Shown one piece after another: positions 21,119-32,216 of a stretch of DNA of 60,000 nucleotides. A program made the translations under genes and the position numbers. This stretch comes from Membranipora membranacea (taxonomy: Eukaryota; Bryozoa; Gymnolaemata; Cheilostomatida; Membraniporidae), in the NCBI GenBank assembly GCA_914767715.1, contig OU612073.1, forward strand, positions 13,952,001-14,012,000, read 5' to 3'. The notes below the pieces were generated by a model that had not been told where the DNA came from, did no database searches, and saw only the letters and a list, made by a program, of their open reading frames with translations. Position 1 is the first letter of the stretch. Every line of letters begins with the position of its first letter.

Positions 21119-21436
21119 ACCTGGTATCAAATTGTCAAAGATTGACCAACAGTTTCACACACTATGTGCATGACAATGGATTAATGAGTCATTACTGATT
21201 ACTGCTTACAAGATGTCAAATGTGGAGAATGCCTTCACTCTTCACAAACTCTCTATTTAGCAACCTATCTTACTCATGAGTCATATCATCAAACAGCCGC
21301 GCATGGTCCGCACTGTTATCACCGAAGCACAACCGCCAAGTGTACTAGAGACCATTAGAATTACAAGGAGCCTACTTGTCACATAAGCTTTTACAATTAC
21401 ACTATATATGCCATTTTTATTTGGTTTTAGATTAAG

Positions 21437-24400
21437 ATGGCGTATTCATCCTCTATGCTCATTACTCTTTCCCTAATTGTCTACCAGTCCGTAACAAGTT
21501 TGGTGACAACCTCCGTACTATCAAAATATCTACACAATAATAGGCCTACATTACAACAGAATGGTGCTGTACCACTACCAACCAAAGAAACCTCAGATCT
21601 CAGAATATATCAAGGCAACCAACTAGAAAAATTAGCAAACTTTCAAGAATATACTAAGCGAAGGCCAGTAAGATCGCTGGAGATCTCAGATATTGGTTGT
21701 GATGTCACGTCTTTCATATGTAATCAAACAGCAACTACTCTTAACACTACCCCATCACAACAATGGAAGAAGTTTTGTTTCTTGGAGATTGGTGTGGCGC
21801 GTGCTTGCTCTGAAATCTGCGAACCTAGGAAAACCGACTTTGACAAAGGGCATTGTAATTTCAGATGCCCCGGTGAGTGAAATTCTCAACGCTGTATAAA
21901 TTAATGAAACTCAATCTTTTGAAAAAACCTTGCCAGTGAGAAAGAAATTCTTTTCCCTTGCATGATTATTTTTGTGGCCCAATAAAAACAGCTTACAGAA
22001 TTCAGTTTGTAGAACAGTTTGTAGTTTCAGAAAAGTTTGTAGTTTCAGAACAGTTTGTAGTTTCAGAACAGCTTGTAGAAGTTCTAGTTTGTGGAATCAT
22101 TTACCTTAGAAAAGATCAAGCATTTATGAAAAACATGGCCTTGTTCCCCAGATTTGCGCATTATTGTCAGGTTATGTGTGTCTGCCCACTACAATACACA
22201 TTGCATCAATTAGTTTGTGACCAACAACGATATTTGCTATAAGGTGGTGGTAATTGGGTCTCTTTCGGACGATATTGTCCCAATTTTTGGAACAGTCAGT
22301 ATTATGTGGAATATATTGTATAAATGTCCTTCTATGTGAATTTATTTCCAGATTATGTACAGGCATGCTCAGATACGACCACCCGGCCCCCTCTGGATAC
22401 TAACTGGGTGTATAGTCCCATATGTAATGCCTCTAACGAGATGTGTCAGATAAAAGGACTCGAACATACATCATCTTTTAACATATCCTGCTACAGGTTT
22501 GGGATATTTAATAAACTCAGGTCATGCTATGAAACCTGCACATCTTTAGACACTGATGATCGCAAAGAGTGTTCACAGCGTTGTTCAGGTATGTTATGGC
22601 TTGCTCATTTTAACATGTCGGTATACCGAGGAATCTACATCATCATACAAAAATCCAAGGGACTGACTGAAAAAATCAAACGTCCTAAAAGAAATTTTCC
22701 ATCACAAATAGATGCGTAATGGTAAATCCTAAATTGTTACGTATCATATCATATATGAGTTATTTCCTGGTTTTGATGTCATGGGAATTAAACTATTTCA
22801 CTTAACAAATTCACAATCAGAATCAGGTCGAAGAACTCTCTATGATGTTGACCCATAAGTTTGAGAAAAATCTGTTGATCTTTCTTAGTTTTTCATCTTC
22901 ATCTAAAACTGCATCTATTTTGAATGCATTATTTCTTTCACTTGTATTTTGGCTTAGAAATGAAGCATGGAATAACTCTCCAGGCTCTTCAAGTTCTACA
23001 AGTAAGAGGTCTAGATATGGGACATTTTATTCAAGTGATATAGCCTTCATTTTAATCAAATCTTGAGGAACCTGGATAGTTACGTAAAATTATGTAAGCT
23101 TGTGCTCAGGTTATGCGACTTGGCAAGGTTGTGTACTCTCTTCCATATTTCACACAGCCATCATGCAGCTCTGCATTGTAATATTTATTGTCTCATTTTA
23201 TCTGCGCAGGTTACAATCAGCTGTGCCAGATGCCCACCACTAAGCCTTCTCACCATATAAGCTGGGTATACAGACCCACATGTAACGCTACTATCATCAT
23301 GTGTCAAACGGTTGGACTCAATCGTACAAGATTCTATGATGTAGCTTGTTACAATAAAAGTGTACATGGGACAATCAAATCTTGCTTTGAAACCTGTGCT
23401 TCTTCAGAGTTCAGAGACCGGTTAGAGTGTGAAAATTATTGTGCAGGTGAGGTCCTGATAAAGTATTATAATGCTTCCTCTACCAATAGCAACAGTGTAG
23501 AATCTGGCAATCTTCATTCTAATTTTCCAGTCATTCTACAACTATTTTGCTCTTCCTCTACTTTAACAGATTATAATGCAAGCTGTTGGACACATGATGC
23601 TGAGACAACTAGTGTGATAACGCCCAAACCGATGGTATCAACTCAGAAGGGCTCAAAGGGTAGTGATGAGGATAGTATGAAGCTTACAACAGAAAAAGCT
23701 CCTCACATCATATTGCCTGCCGAACATTCTGTACCAATTTCTGTTGCTGTGTCTTTTGGTGCCGTGGTCATAGTGGGGGTTATCATATGGATATGTAGAA
23801 GGAAGAGGCAGCTTAAGCAAAAAATAGGAAATTTGGAGAGGCAGATATCGAATCGGGCAGAAATAGGTGATTTGTTTATTTCCTCATATTTATCGTTGCA
23901 TTTCTATATTGTTATATGTTGTCGGAAATATTGTGATGTATTGCAAGTGATAATGAGTTACCTGCACCGACAAGCTGTGTTGCGAGAAGCCCACCTGAGT
24001 CGAAATTTCGATTATTTTATGGATTTAATTATATCCATTGCAGATTATGGTAACAGGTGTTAAAATCAGTTGTATGAAATTCTTGAGAACTACTTTTTAC
24101 AATTATTTTTTACCAAATGTAATTTTAGTTGTCTGCCCTTTTGCTGTTCATTTCTGGAGGGTCACAATGGATTATCATGGCATAGCTGTTGCTTATCTTT
24201 CGAGATATAGCCCAAACAGCGGGCAATAATATTGCTCTGACTGTATAGTTTGGTGAGAATCCAACATTTAAAGCGATACAGTGGCTTCTCTGGCATGTTT
24301 TTATTAATTTCTTCGCAAATGAACTGATTCTAAACACTGTTGTATTTTGTAGGCTTAACAATATGCTGCGCAAGAATCTGTTGTAAGAAACAAACGGTGG

Positions 24401-24456
24401 TACCGACTGCAGATAGGCCTGAGGAATCAACCATTTTCAATACTTCTTCCCTATAG
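21437..24456 (+). CDS. Cys-rich type I membrane protein, paralogue 1 (five coding exons, 436 aa)
   Basis: Exons 21437-21872, 22352-22588, 23210-23446, 23570-23866 and 24353-24456; every junction is phase 1 with GT/AG ends. Acceptor GGTTTTAG lies just before the ATG. Order: signal peptide (MAYSSSMLITLSLIVYQ), a 7-Cys module in exon 1, two 8-Cys modules (exons 2 and 3, each 79 codons), a Ser/Thr-rich stalk, one membrane helix (about VAVSFGAVVIVGVIIWI), RRKR stop-transfer, and a tail. Module core: W-V/I-Y-x-P-x-C-N, C-Q-x-x-G-L, C-Y, S-C-x-E-T-C, E-C-x3-C-x-G. Several N-x-S/T sites lie in the modules. The last exon adds a Cys-rich tail and ends S-S-L, a class I PDZ-type terminus. The paralogue is at 30466. 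The domain is not recognised; a receptor or adhesion role is inferred from topology. The last exon is the least certain; a short end at 24044-24063 is an alternative. Confidence 0.8.
22003..22080 (+). repeat. Intronic 18-bp tandem repeat
   Basis: About four copies of GTTTGTAGTTTCAGAACA, with small variants, lie in the first intron of the Cys-rich receptor gene. Each contains a TTTCAG acceptor-like hexamer, but the sequence after it does not open a supported exon. Confidence 0.75.
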
Positions 24457-26418
24457 TCATCATATTACATCTGTTAAAGTTACTTAAAAGGTAGATATCT
24501 CCTAGCTCTTATGAATTGCTTTTACCAAAGTTAAGAATTGCTTGGTGGTGCCAAATATGGAGTTCATTGCACAAACCTGCTCAATTTTCATGGTCAAAAT
24601 TTACTTGCAACACTGCCACATAAAGTGCCATCTATTTACTGTTGTAGTGAGGAAGTATAACCATCTATGATTTGCCATTTTGTGATCTCACTATGCATTA
24701 GGGCTAGCAGCAATATGAAGATCAATTTTCATGGCTTCCCAACATAAGTCTATGAATCATAGTCTGGAATTTCAAGTTTGATTATCCAGTTTGAAAAAAA
24801 TTGTGCCATTGTTTGAGCAAGGAGTAACATTATGCTGTTTAACTAATATTTCTATGCCATTTTTGCTCAATCGAAATATGTGATGAGTTAGACAGAATAT
24901 AGACAAAGCTGTGACCTGTGCTGCAGAAGATTGCTGCTGCTATTCTGTATCTAATTCTATAAAATCTATAAAATTATCTGCATCAAAGGGAGATTACTCC
25001 GGAAAAACACATGCATCATTGCTTTTTCTACCCATAGAGGGGGATAACTCTATGTTTCTACCACAGTGAGATGTCGTTGCGTCACAGTATTTAATGAGGA
25101 CACTTTTTGATAGGATATTTACTACAAGGTGTCCAGTCTAGTGTTGTGTGTTTCGTCTTTGGCTCAAACTATTTTGATCAAGGCCGTATTGGCAGGTGCT
25201 GCCCCCCTGTATCAAGTGCATTCAGTCATTCAGTTTCTATTTATTTTTTGTGCCATTCCAACTCTGACCAGGTATTTTTCATATACATATTCTATAATGC
25301 GGACTACTTTATGTCTAATTTTTTCATATTTTGACGTGCATTTTGACAGAATTTATACAGTTCCATATTGTAAATCTGTTTAATTCATTATAGATAATGT
25401 TATCTTTTGCACGCCAGTAATGTACATGCCAAAGAATTTAAGACATTGCGCATGCAGAGTCATTATTATTATATCCTTATTTTGGTAATTTAATAAAAAA
25501 CAAAATTCATTGAGTCTTTATATTTATTGTTGGCAAATCTATGATTAATGAGGGATGGAAATATTGAGGTTGACAAGTTTGGGAGAAGCGGCACTGTATC
25601 TATGCAATGAACTCCCTCTTCCCAGAAGAGGGAGTTCATTGATCTATGTCACACACAGTCAAACAGAAATGAGGTGTCGCTGTCACTGAGGGCCACTGAG
25701 CATTCACATTTGAGATAATATACAATATCACAGAATGTCTCTTCACTTCAACAAAGTCCATATATATGCCGGGGCTGTTTCTTTTTGTGTTTTTTAAATT
25801 GCGACATCACCCTTTTATATTGAGGGAGTTCATTTTGTGTATGATGTGAAGAAAAAGTAAACAACTGAAAAATCGGTTTTTTTTTGTAGAGTTGTCTGCC
25901 CAGTACTCATGCCTAATCTGAATCTGACCTTGAACTTTCAAGATCCAAAGTAAAGTTTAATGGTAATACACCTGTAATTGGGTGAAGGTGAACTTGTTGC
26001 ACCCACCCTCCAAAATAAAATGATTAGTATGCTGATGACAAATGAGGCTGTAGCCAATTCAAAAGCACTCCTATTAGTGACATTGAACCCTGTTAATATT
26101 TTCAGGTGTATTTGCAATGGAAATCTATTGAATTAAAGTTTGAAAATCTTTTTGGAAGATCAATGCATACGGATTGGCTAATGTAAGTTAGACCGGAAAT
26201 GTGTGCAAAATGCAATGGTCTTATATATGGGGCCACTACAAAATTCTGACAACCGTTTTTCAACCCATAGTCACCAATATGGAAGACCAGGAGCATACCA
26301 TCATTTTGAGTGGTCTGGTTAAAGAATTGAAATAACCTGAAGCAGGCCTATTGAGGTGACAAGTCAACATAGTTTGCATGTAAGGCAATGGGGATATAAA
26401 TAGAGGTGTTGGACCAAT
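24457..26418. other. Noncoding stretch after the first receptor paralogue
   Basis: AT-rich sequence without a supported gene. It contains a 15-bp hairpin at 25606-25640 (AATGAACTCCCTCTT, 5-base loop). ORFs at 25107-25383 lack splice or composition support. Confidence 0.4.
25606..25640. repeat. 15-bp perfect hairpin with AATGAACTCCCTC motif
   Basis: AATGAACTCCCTCTT is followed by CCCAG and its exact reverse complement. The half-motif GAGGGAGTTCATT recurs at about 25824 and 29377. Looser inverted CAATGAAC...GTTCATTG pairs occur near 7340 and 28988. It may be the terminus of a dispersed element. Confidence 0.75.
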
Positions 26419-26544
26419 GTGTGGAAATTCGGAAAACAGTGAAAATGACCCAGAATGAAAATGACCTGAGTATGAAAACAACCTTAAGTTGACCTTGACA
26501 TATATATAAAATGGTGCAAGGAGATTAAATCAGTCTATAAACGG

Positions 26545-26728
26545 AAATGAAAATGACCCAACCAATCAGACACCTACATGAAAATGACCCAACCAATCAG
26601 ACACCTACATGAAAATGACCCAACCAATCAGACACCTACATGAAAATGACCCAACCAATCAGAAGACACCTACATGAAAATGACCCAACCAATCAGAAGA
26701 CACCTACATGAAATGACCCAACCAATCC
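26545..26728 (+). repeat. Minisatellite, about six 31-34-bp units
   Basis: The unit is GAAAATGACCCAACCAATC plus AGACACCTACAT. Two units carry an AGA insertion and the last loses one A. Three units in inverted orientation occur at 29090-29175 in the right arm. The regularity is that of a tandem minisatellite within a transposable structure; there are no unique spacers. Confidence 0.9.
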
Positions 26729-27269
26729 TTGAAGGTATTCATAGTTAAAGGTAAAGTGAGGAATATTTACAGAGCCTTGGGAGGCTGTTTGGGGTGGGGT
26801 TACAAACCCCCTACACAAGAGAGTTAGCCTAGGCTAGTTACACACATGTATCAGTTTCACATTGGTAACAGCAGCTATTATGTTGACTCTTGATCAATGA
26901 ACCTCTTCATTGATTTTATGGTGGACATACAGTATCGTTTTTATGATAAAATATACATAGTAAGAATACTCCACACATTTTGCTGTCTATAACATAGCAG
27001 CATTGTGTATTTTGGATATTTTCAGCAGCTCAAAAGTCAAAACAAAATCTGAATTCCTAACTTTTTGATGACTATTCATAATCCTCTAATCATATTAACT
27101 TCAACATTAGCATTGAGTAGCATATATATTTTTTGTGTGTTATTTCAGGTGGAATTACTGGGGCAAGGCTATCTGATTGCTGTAATATCTTTGACAGCCA
27201 TGTGGCTCGTCACATACTCCAATTTTCTAGCGATGATGGCAACAGAAAGCGATAAATAGTAAAGGAATT

Positions 27270-27719
27270 TTGTATTGTTGTTGGGTTTTGCACGTTGTCA
27301 CATTTTGTGCAGAGTTTTGTAACATTTTGCACATGGTGTCATGTTGTGTGCATTTGTCACTTTTGTCCTCAAACAAGCAAATGATTACTCCGATTCAGTC
27401 ATCAAACATTGGCAACCACAAAGTTCATTTACTGACTAAATGTGATATTATAGCTGATATCGAGCATTGTTCTCACCTCTCTACGATTAACACTCTGATG
27501 ACTAATCAATGTAAGACACTCTCTCTCAGATATATACATGACAAATGTCACTTTACAAATGAATTTGTGATAGATTGTCAATCCGGACGCTACTGCACAA
27601 CATATAATAAGGACTATAGAAGCGCTTCGAACAGCAATGGTATTTTGCGCTATGTAATTTATTATTTGGTTATGATTTCTTTTTCTATGCTTCTTGGTTT
27701 TTTTAGTTTGAAATTTTGA
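27270..27719 (+). CDS. Uncharacterised 149-residue ORF inside the foldback structure (uncertain)
   Basis: One open frame ends in a strongly hydrophobic stretch (YVIYYLVMISFSMLLGFFSLKF) preceded by a Cys-containing segment (C-x8-C, then CQSGRYC). If real, this would be a small C-terminally anchored or GPI-like secreted protein. The N-terminal half is low-quality sequence (many Cys/His/Val), and an antisense ORF of 108 residues overlaps it, so chance is possible. There is no recognised homology and no splice evidence. Confidence 0.25.
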   Translation: MYCCWVLHVVTFCAEFCNILHMVSCCVHLSLLSSNKQMITPIQSSNIGNHKVHLLTKCDIIADIEHCSHLSTINTLMTNQCKTLSLRYIHDKCHFTNEFVIDCQSGRYCTTYNKDYRSASNSNGILRYVIYYLVMISFSMLLGFFSLKF

Positions 27720-28401
27720 TATATGATATTTAACACCGATCAATTCAAGGAGCAAATATGACCATTGTATTTGTAAACAACAACAAAAAAAGAAACAATA
27801 AGAAAAAAGGTATTGATGTAGTTAGGTGTATATATAAAAAAAGGCGTTTTCCGCAAAGAACTGTGTTGAATTAAGGGAGGGCCGGGGTTTTGTGATGTGA
27901 CAGGGTTTGAATGTAGGTAATGGTGAAATGGATGGCTGGTGTGCTCTGCTACATTATGGACATAGTTTATTCTCGAACACTGCCAAAAGACAGCCACTAA
28001 GATTGTTTATACTGCTATTGAATGTTATGAAGAATGGTTATCACTTCTAAACTTGACTACTGTCAATGAATTTTAATTTTCTATGTCACAAAATTATTTT
28101 AAAAAGATTACCAACAATCCGAGCCATCGATTTTTTAGTCGTATAAGATTCAACACAGTAGAACATCCTCTTGCAGACCTATGATTGATAGAGCTGAAAA
28201 GTGTAGGACTGAGAAGAGAAAGAACAGCTTTATCAGTTTCTTATGAGACACAACAACTCATAAGCCTAATGTGATGGTTTTAGCAATGATAGATGGTTCA
28301 AAATACACATACAATACAATATAATAGTTGGGGCATCAAATGTTCTGTTAAATTCAATGCCGCAAGCCGCTCATCATGACATTCTACATATATGGCAAGA
28401 T

Positions 28402-28584
28402 TTACGGACAACACTTAAGGCATAATTTCTCAAGCCCTTCAAGTCTCTCCTTGTCCCCTTTTGACAAGTATGGAAACCAACTTGGAGCCGCGTATGAGTT
28501 CACTGACAGAATCCTCGATCTATAGAATGTGATCAGACTAGACGTGGAGACGCCAACTTCCCTAAGCCCGGTGATGGCGTCCAC
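28402..28584 (-). pseudogene. LINE (non-LTR retrotransposon) reverse-transcriptase fragment
   Basis: The frame contains LREVGVSTSSLITFYRSRIL, then S-Y-A-A-P-S-W-F-P-Y-L-S-K-G-D and E-R-L-E-G-L-E-K. This is the thumb region typical of CR1/L2/Jockey-like reverse transcriptases: a D/S-L-x-x-F-Y line, then Y-A-x-P-x-W, then a K-x-x-x-x-x-L-E-x-x-x-K line. Only about 60 residues remain open. Beyond 28402 the frame is broken, although fragments such as HDERLAALNLTEHL resemble a continuing C-terminus. It is a dead copy inside the foldback structure. Confidence 0.7.
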
Positions 28585-29810
28585 AGCTGGCCATCACTTG
28601 ATTTATCAACACAGAATCAACTTGTTTTGGTTTGGTTATTTTAACAATCAACAGGCGATAAGATTGGATTGGTACATGAAAATGTTGTTGTGCATGGGAA
28701 GGTATTCCAGACACACAATACATATTTATTTATTAATTATGCACATACATATGCAAGGGCCATGGTTGAGTTCATTTTGATTTAACCTATGATTAAATTA
28801 CAACCAGAAAAATGATGTGATCTCTGCTAAAAAAACTCTGGCTGTCAATAGTAGTGTCACCTGTCAAATAGGTGTCACCACATATTTTGAATCTTCTAAC
28901 AGAAAAATGACAATTCTTGAATTGGTGAACTGGTAGGCAGGCAGGAGTGGGGGGTCCATAACCCCACCCCAGATAGCCTACCATCAATGAACTAAAGGTT
29001 TAGTTCATTGCTACCATAGCTATGTATATATTCCATAGTTTACCTTTAACTATGACAGAAGTTAAATACTATGCTGTAACACCTTCAGGGATTGGTTGGG
29101 TCATTTTCATATATGGGTGTGATTGGTTGGGTCATTTTCATATGGGTGTCTGATTGGTTGGGTCATTTTCATTTCCGGCTATAGACTTTTTGTGACCTGC
29201 CAATATTGGAATGAGTCGGACAGCTTAAGATGACCCTGACCTCGGGTCATTTTCATTATGCAGGTCATTTTCATCCCAGGTCATTTTCATCTCAGGTCAT
29301 TTTCATTCTGGGTCATTTTCATAGTGATTCTGGAAATTCCACTTTTCCTCTGTGATTCATGTTTACATCATATCAATGAGGGAGTTCATTGATCAGAATC
29401 AGATCATCCCTTTTCAAACCAAAGAGAACCGACTCCTTTGTCTTGCCAGATGTGCTAACTATTACTTAAAGTGGCTAGTGATTGTGAGGTAAATTCAGCA
29501 AGTCTTTCAAGACAGAGCTGGTAATTGTGTTGCGTGAAAGTATAACGGACTGAGAGAAGCAACTAACTCGTACAGCAGTGCTCCACAGTGGCAGCAAGAG
29601 GCAGAGAGAATTCTTGGTTGATACACTAAGAACAGTGAGAGATCATTGCCAAGAGAAACATCTATACTAAGACTTTGGGCAATGGGGGGGCACTTATCTT
29701 GTACTTTGTTAATTGACTTTCTCTCAATTGCCCTTGCCCCTGCTTGTCTGGTTGTACCACTATCTATCTATCTACCATTCGTCCTACCAAGATAGATTTT
29801 ATACTGATGA

Positions 29811-30112
29811 GGGGTCTGTCAATTGAAAACAGCCAACATTTCAATCTGATCGCTTATCGTTACTCAGTGAGTGAGCGAAGCCTGCTAGGGTATCGCTCAC
29901 CCATTGATAGAACTATTTACATTCTGAGTGAGCGTTTTGGGAACGATTGTTTCTCAGTGAGTTAAACCTGCTAGGGAGTCTCGCTCACAAATTTCTCACT
30001 CCATGTTGGAACTATATACGTTCTCAGTGAGCGTTTTGGGAACAGATTTTTCTAATTGAATGACCAAGTGAGCAACAATTTTGAGCTCCTAGTCATCTGT
30101 AATTGAAAGACC
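29811..30112. mobile_element. MITE, GGGGTCTTTCAATT family, copy 1 (with internal duplication)
   Basis: It starts GGGGTCTGTCAATTGAAAAC and ends AATTGAAAGACC. The interior contains CCTGCTAGGG, AGAACTAT...ACATTCTGAGTGAGCG and TTTTGGGAACGATT, and part of this block is present twice, so the copy is longer than its relative at 32217-32436. It lies upstream of the receptor paralogue that starts at 30466. Confidence 0.8.
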
Positions 30113-30192
30113 ATCCTCCCTCCCGAGTAGTTGAATAGTATGTTTGGTAGTTGACGTCATGTATATTATTGATTGCATTCTTTGAATGAATC

Positions 30193-30223
30193 CTAGGACC
30201 ACAATTATTGTGGTTGGTCCTAG
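30193..30223. repeat. Interrupted 13-bp hairpin
   Basis: CTAGGACCACAAT pairs with ATTGTGG-TTGG-TCCTAG, with a 4-base bulge. It lies about 240 bases upstream of the receptor start at 30466. No role is known. Confidence 0.6.
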
Positions 30224-30465
30224 ACATTAAAAGCTTGTATGAATGCTGACATGTATCCACCTACAAAGCTCAGATCTAGATCATGATAGATTGAGTTGAG
30301 TGAAGTCTAGGTTTGCTAAAACACTGAAAAAAAACTGTAATAAATGCCATTTCTCCATTTAATAAAAATTGAATTCAAATTTTAAATCCTTTGACAGTCA
30401 CCAGACCATATTTTATACAGTTGGTATCGATGCAGTATAAACTGATTTTGTCTCTGTTTTAGATC

Positions 30466-32007
30466 ATGATATCATACAGAGCTTATATGATGTACATCTT
30501 AAGCCTACTAACATTAAATGTAAATATCTGCCTATCTGAGGCTGGACTAATGACCGATTCTAGGATATTCAAAGCCCAACAAAATTTCACACAATCTCAA
30601 ATCTCTAACCTCACTACATCTCAGCACATTCCAAGTCTTAGTACTCAAGTTCCTCTAAAGCCTAAGGACATGCCAGTCAGATCTCTGAAGCTCTCAGATA
30701 TCAACTGTGATGCTGCACCAAGCACATGTAGTCAGACTGCATCAGCTTACAACAGCACACAACAATGGAAGAAGTTCTGTTTCTTTGGTGATTTAAGTGT
30801 GGTTAGGGCTTGCTCCGAGATCTGTATACCTGGCAGTGAAGATTATCACCGAATTCGATGCCGGCTTAAATGTCGTAGTAAGTGTCACACATATTTACCT
30901 GATTATCCTGTTCAGTGTTCGTTCAATATTTGTACAGCGTGCAAAAGTGGATATCATAGCGATCCTGTGACCCGTAATCTCACATTCCATTTTAATTCTC
31001 TATGACTCATGTTAGCTCATTGCTTGAGTTGAGTTTTGTCAGTATAGATGTTTTGTCAGTATAGATTTTTCCACTCTTTAAGTCGACAAAGTTCATTCCT
31101 ACACTGACCAGCCAGCAGTGATGCTTGTTATAGTACATGGAACAGGTATGAGACTCCTTACTCCCATTTGAGAATCTCCAAACTGCTTTATACAATTTAA
31201 TTTTCCTGTATTGTTTAGGTTACACTCAGGAATGCTCACAAGAGACCACTAAGCCTCCACTTTATACAAACTGGGTGTACAGTCCCACGTGTAACACTAC
31301 TACAGACCATTGTCAGATGAAGGGACTCAACCATACAAAGTTCTACAATATATCCTGTTACAGCTACAAGCTCATAGATAAAACCATTATGAAGTCATGC
31401 TTTGACACCTGCAGATCTAACAGGACAGAGGATCAGATTGAGTGCCGGCAGAGCTGTACAGGTAACTACTTACAACACACCACTGTATCATATCTTTTGC
31501 TTTGCTTAGTAATTCTTCAATATTTCATGTCATGAACTGACATTATATTATTACAATTCTATACCCGAGAATGGAGTCTTCTCCACTGTATGCTATGTTT
31601 ATTTGTGGTCAACAGGTAGAAAGACACAACACTTTGTGTGCACATATCAAAGTGCACCCAAACCACTGGTGTAGCTTGTGTGTGTGTATGTCGACACGAT
31701 TTATAGCCATACTCATTTATTAGCCAAATTATTATACTTATTGAATTGACAGAATTCAATGAGAGCTGTTCGCTACCAGACACTAAAACTACAGAGAATA
31801 GTGCTAAGATACGAAAGAGGGATTCCCAAAGGAAAAATATTCTGAGGAATGAAGAAAACACTGAAACTGAAGAGCATTCCTTGCCCATATGGTTTGCAGT
31901 TCTAGTAGCAATCTGCATTGCACTTCTACTAGCATTCATTATTTGTGCCACAGTTCTTGTTTGCCGACAGAGGAGCAGAGGACAAGACAATAGAGTAAAC
32001 AATGCAG
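30466..32007 (+). CDS. Cys-rich type I membrane protein, paralogue 2 (3' tail exon incomplete)
   Basis: Exons 30466-30877, 31219-31461 and 31753-32007 join in phase 1 with GT/AG ends (donors GTAAGT, GTAACT, GTAGTG). As in paralogue 1, an acceptor (TCTGTTTTAG) sits a few bases before the ATG. Order: signal peptide (MMYILSLLTLNVNICL), N-terminal 7-Cys module ending A-C-S-E-I-C...C-x3-C, one 8-Cys module (NWVYSPTCN, CQMKGLNHT), a charged stalk, one membrane helix (about WFAVLVAICIALLLAFIICATVLV) and CRQRSRG. It has one 8-Cys module where paralogue 1 has two. The open phase-1 donor requires at least one more exon. A 36-base candidate at 33567-33602 (acceptor TTTTGTTTTGCAG, encoding DFSIQSLIERQPG) fits the phase but is unproven. 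Function is unknown. Confidence 0.8.
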
Positions 32008-32216
32008 GTAGTGTACAAGCTCTATGTATATTTTGTTTGTGATTACTTTAATTTGTCTATCAAGATACAATTAACTGTATAAATTAGATCTGACAGTAAA
32101 GAAAATGCAATAAATAGTATAGTTTCATAGTAACAGTCATCATGTATGCCAACTTCATCTTAAAGACACTATTGGGTTAGGATACATAAAAAGTGTTGAT
32201 TAAAATCTCACGGTCT

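Larger units (their letters stand above)
26419..29340. mobile_element. Large foldback structure with (TGAAAATGACC)-rich arms
   Basis: The left arm (about 26419-26810) matches the reverse complement of about 28955-29340. Both contain GGAAAT next to several copies of GAAAATGACC, a unique patch with AGTCTATA, copies of GAAAATGACCCAACCAATC, a TAGTTAAAGGTAAA stretch, and GGGGTGGGGTTA. The interior of about 2.1 kb holds a LINE reverse-transcriptase fragment (28402-28584, minus) and an unassigned ORF (27270-27719, plus). The arms differ in repeat number and spacers, so they are old or homogenised imperfectly. It sits between two paralogous receptor genes. No transposase is seen. Confidence 0.75.

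Noticed and set aside
26545-26728. Regular 31-34-bp direct repeats resembling a CRISPR array
   Set aside because: Units are adjacent with no unique spacers, the genome is eukaryotic with introns, and inverted copies exist in a foldback arm.
27065-27259. Possible terminal exon after acceptor TTATTTCAG at about 27147
   Set aside because: Two frames are open for a short distance, neither matches a neighbour, and no upstream exon could be linked.
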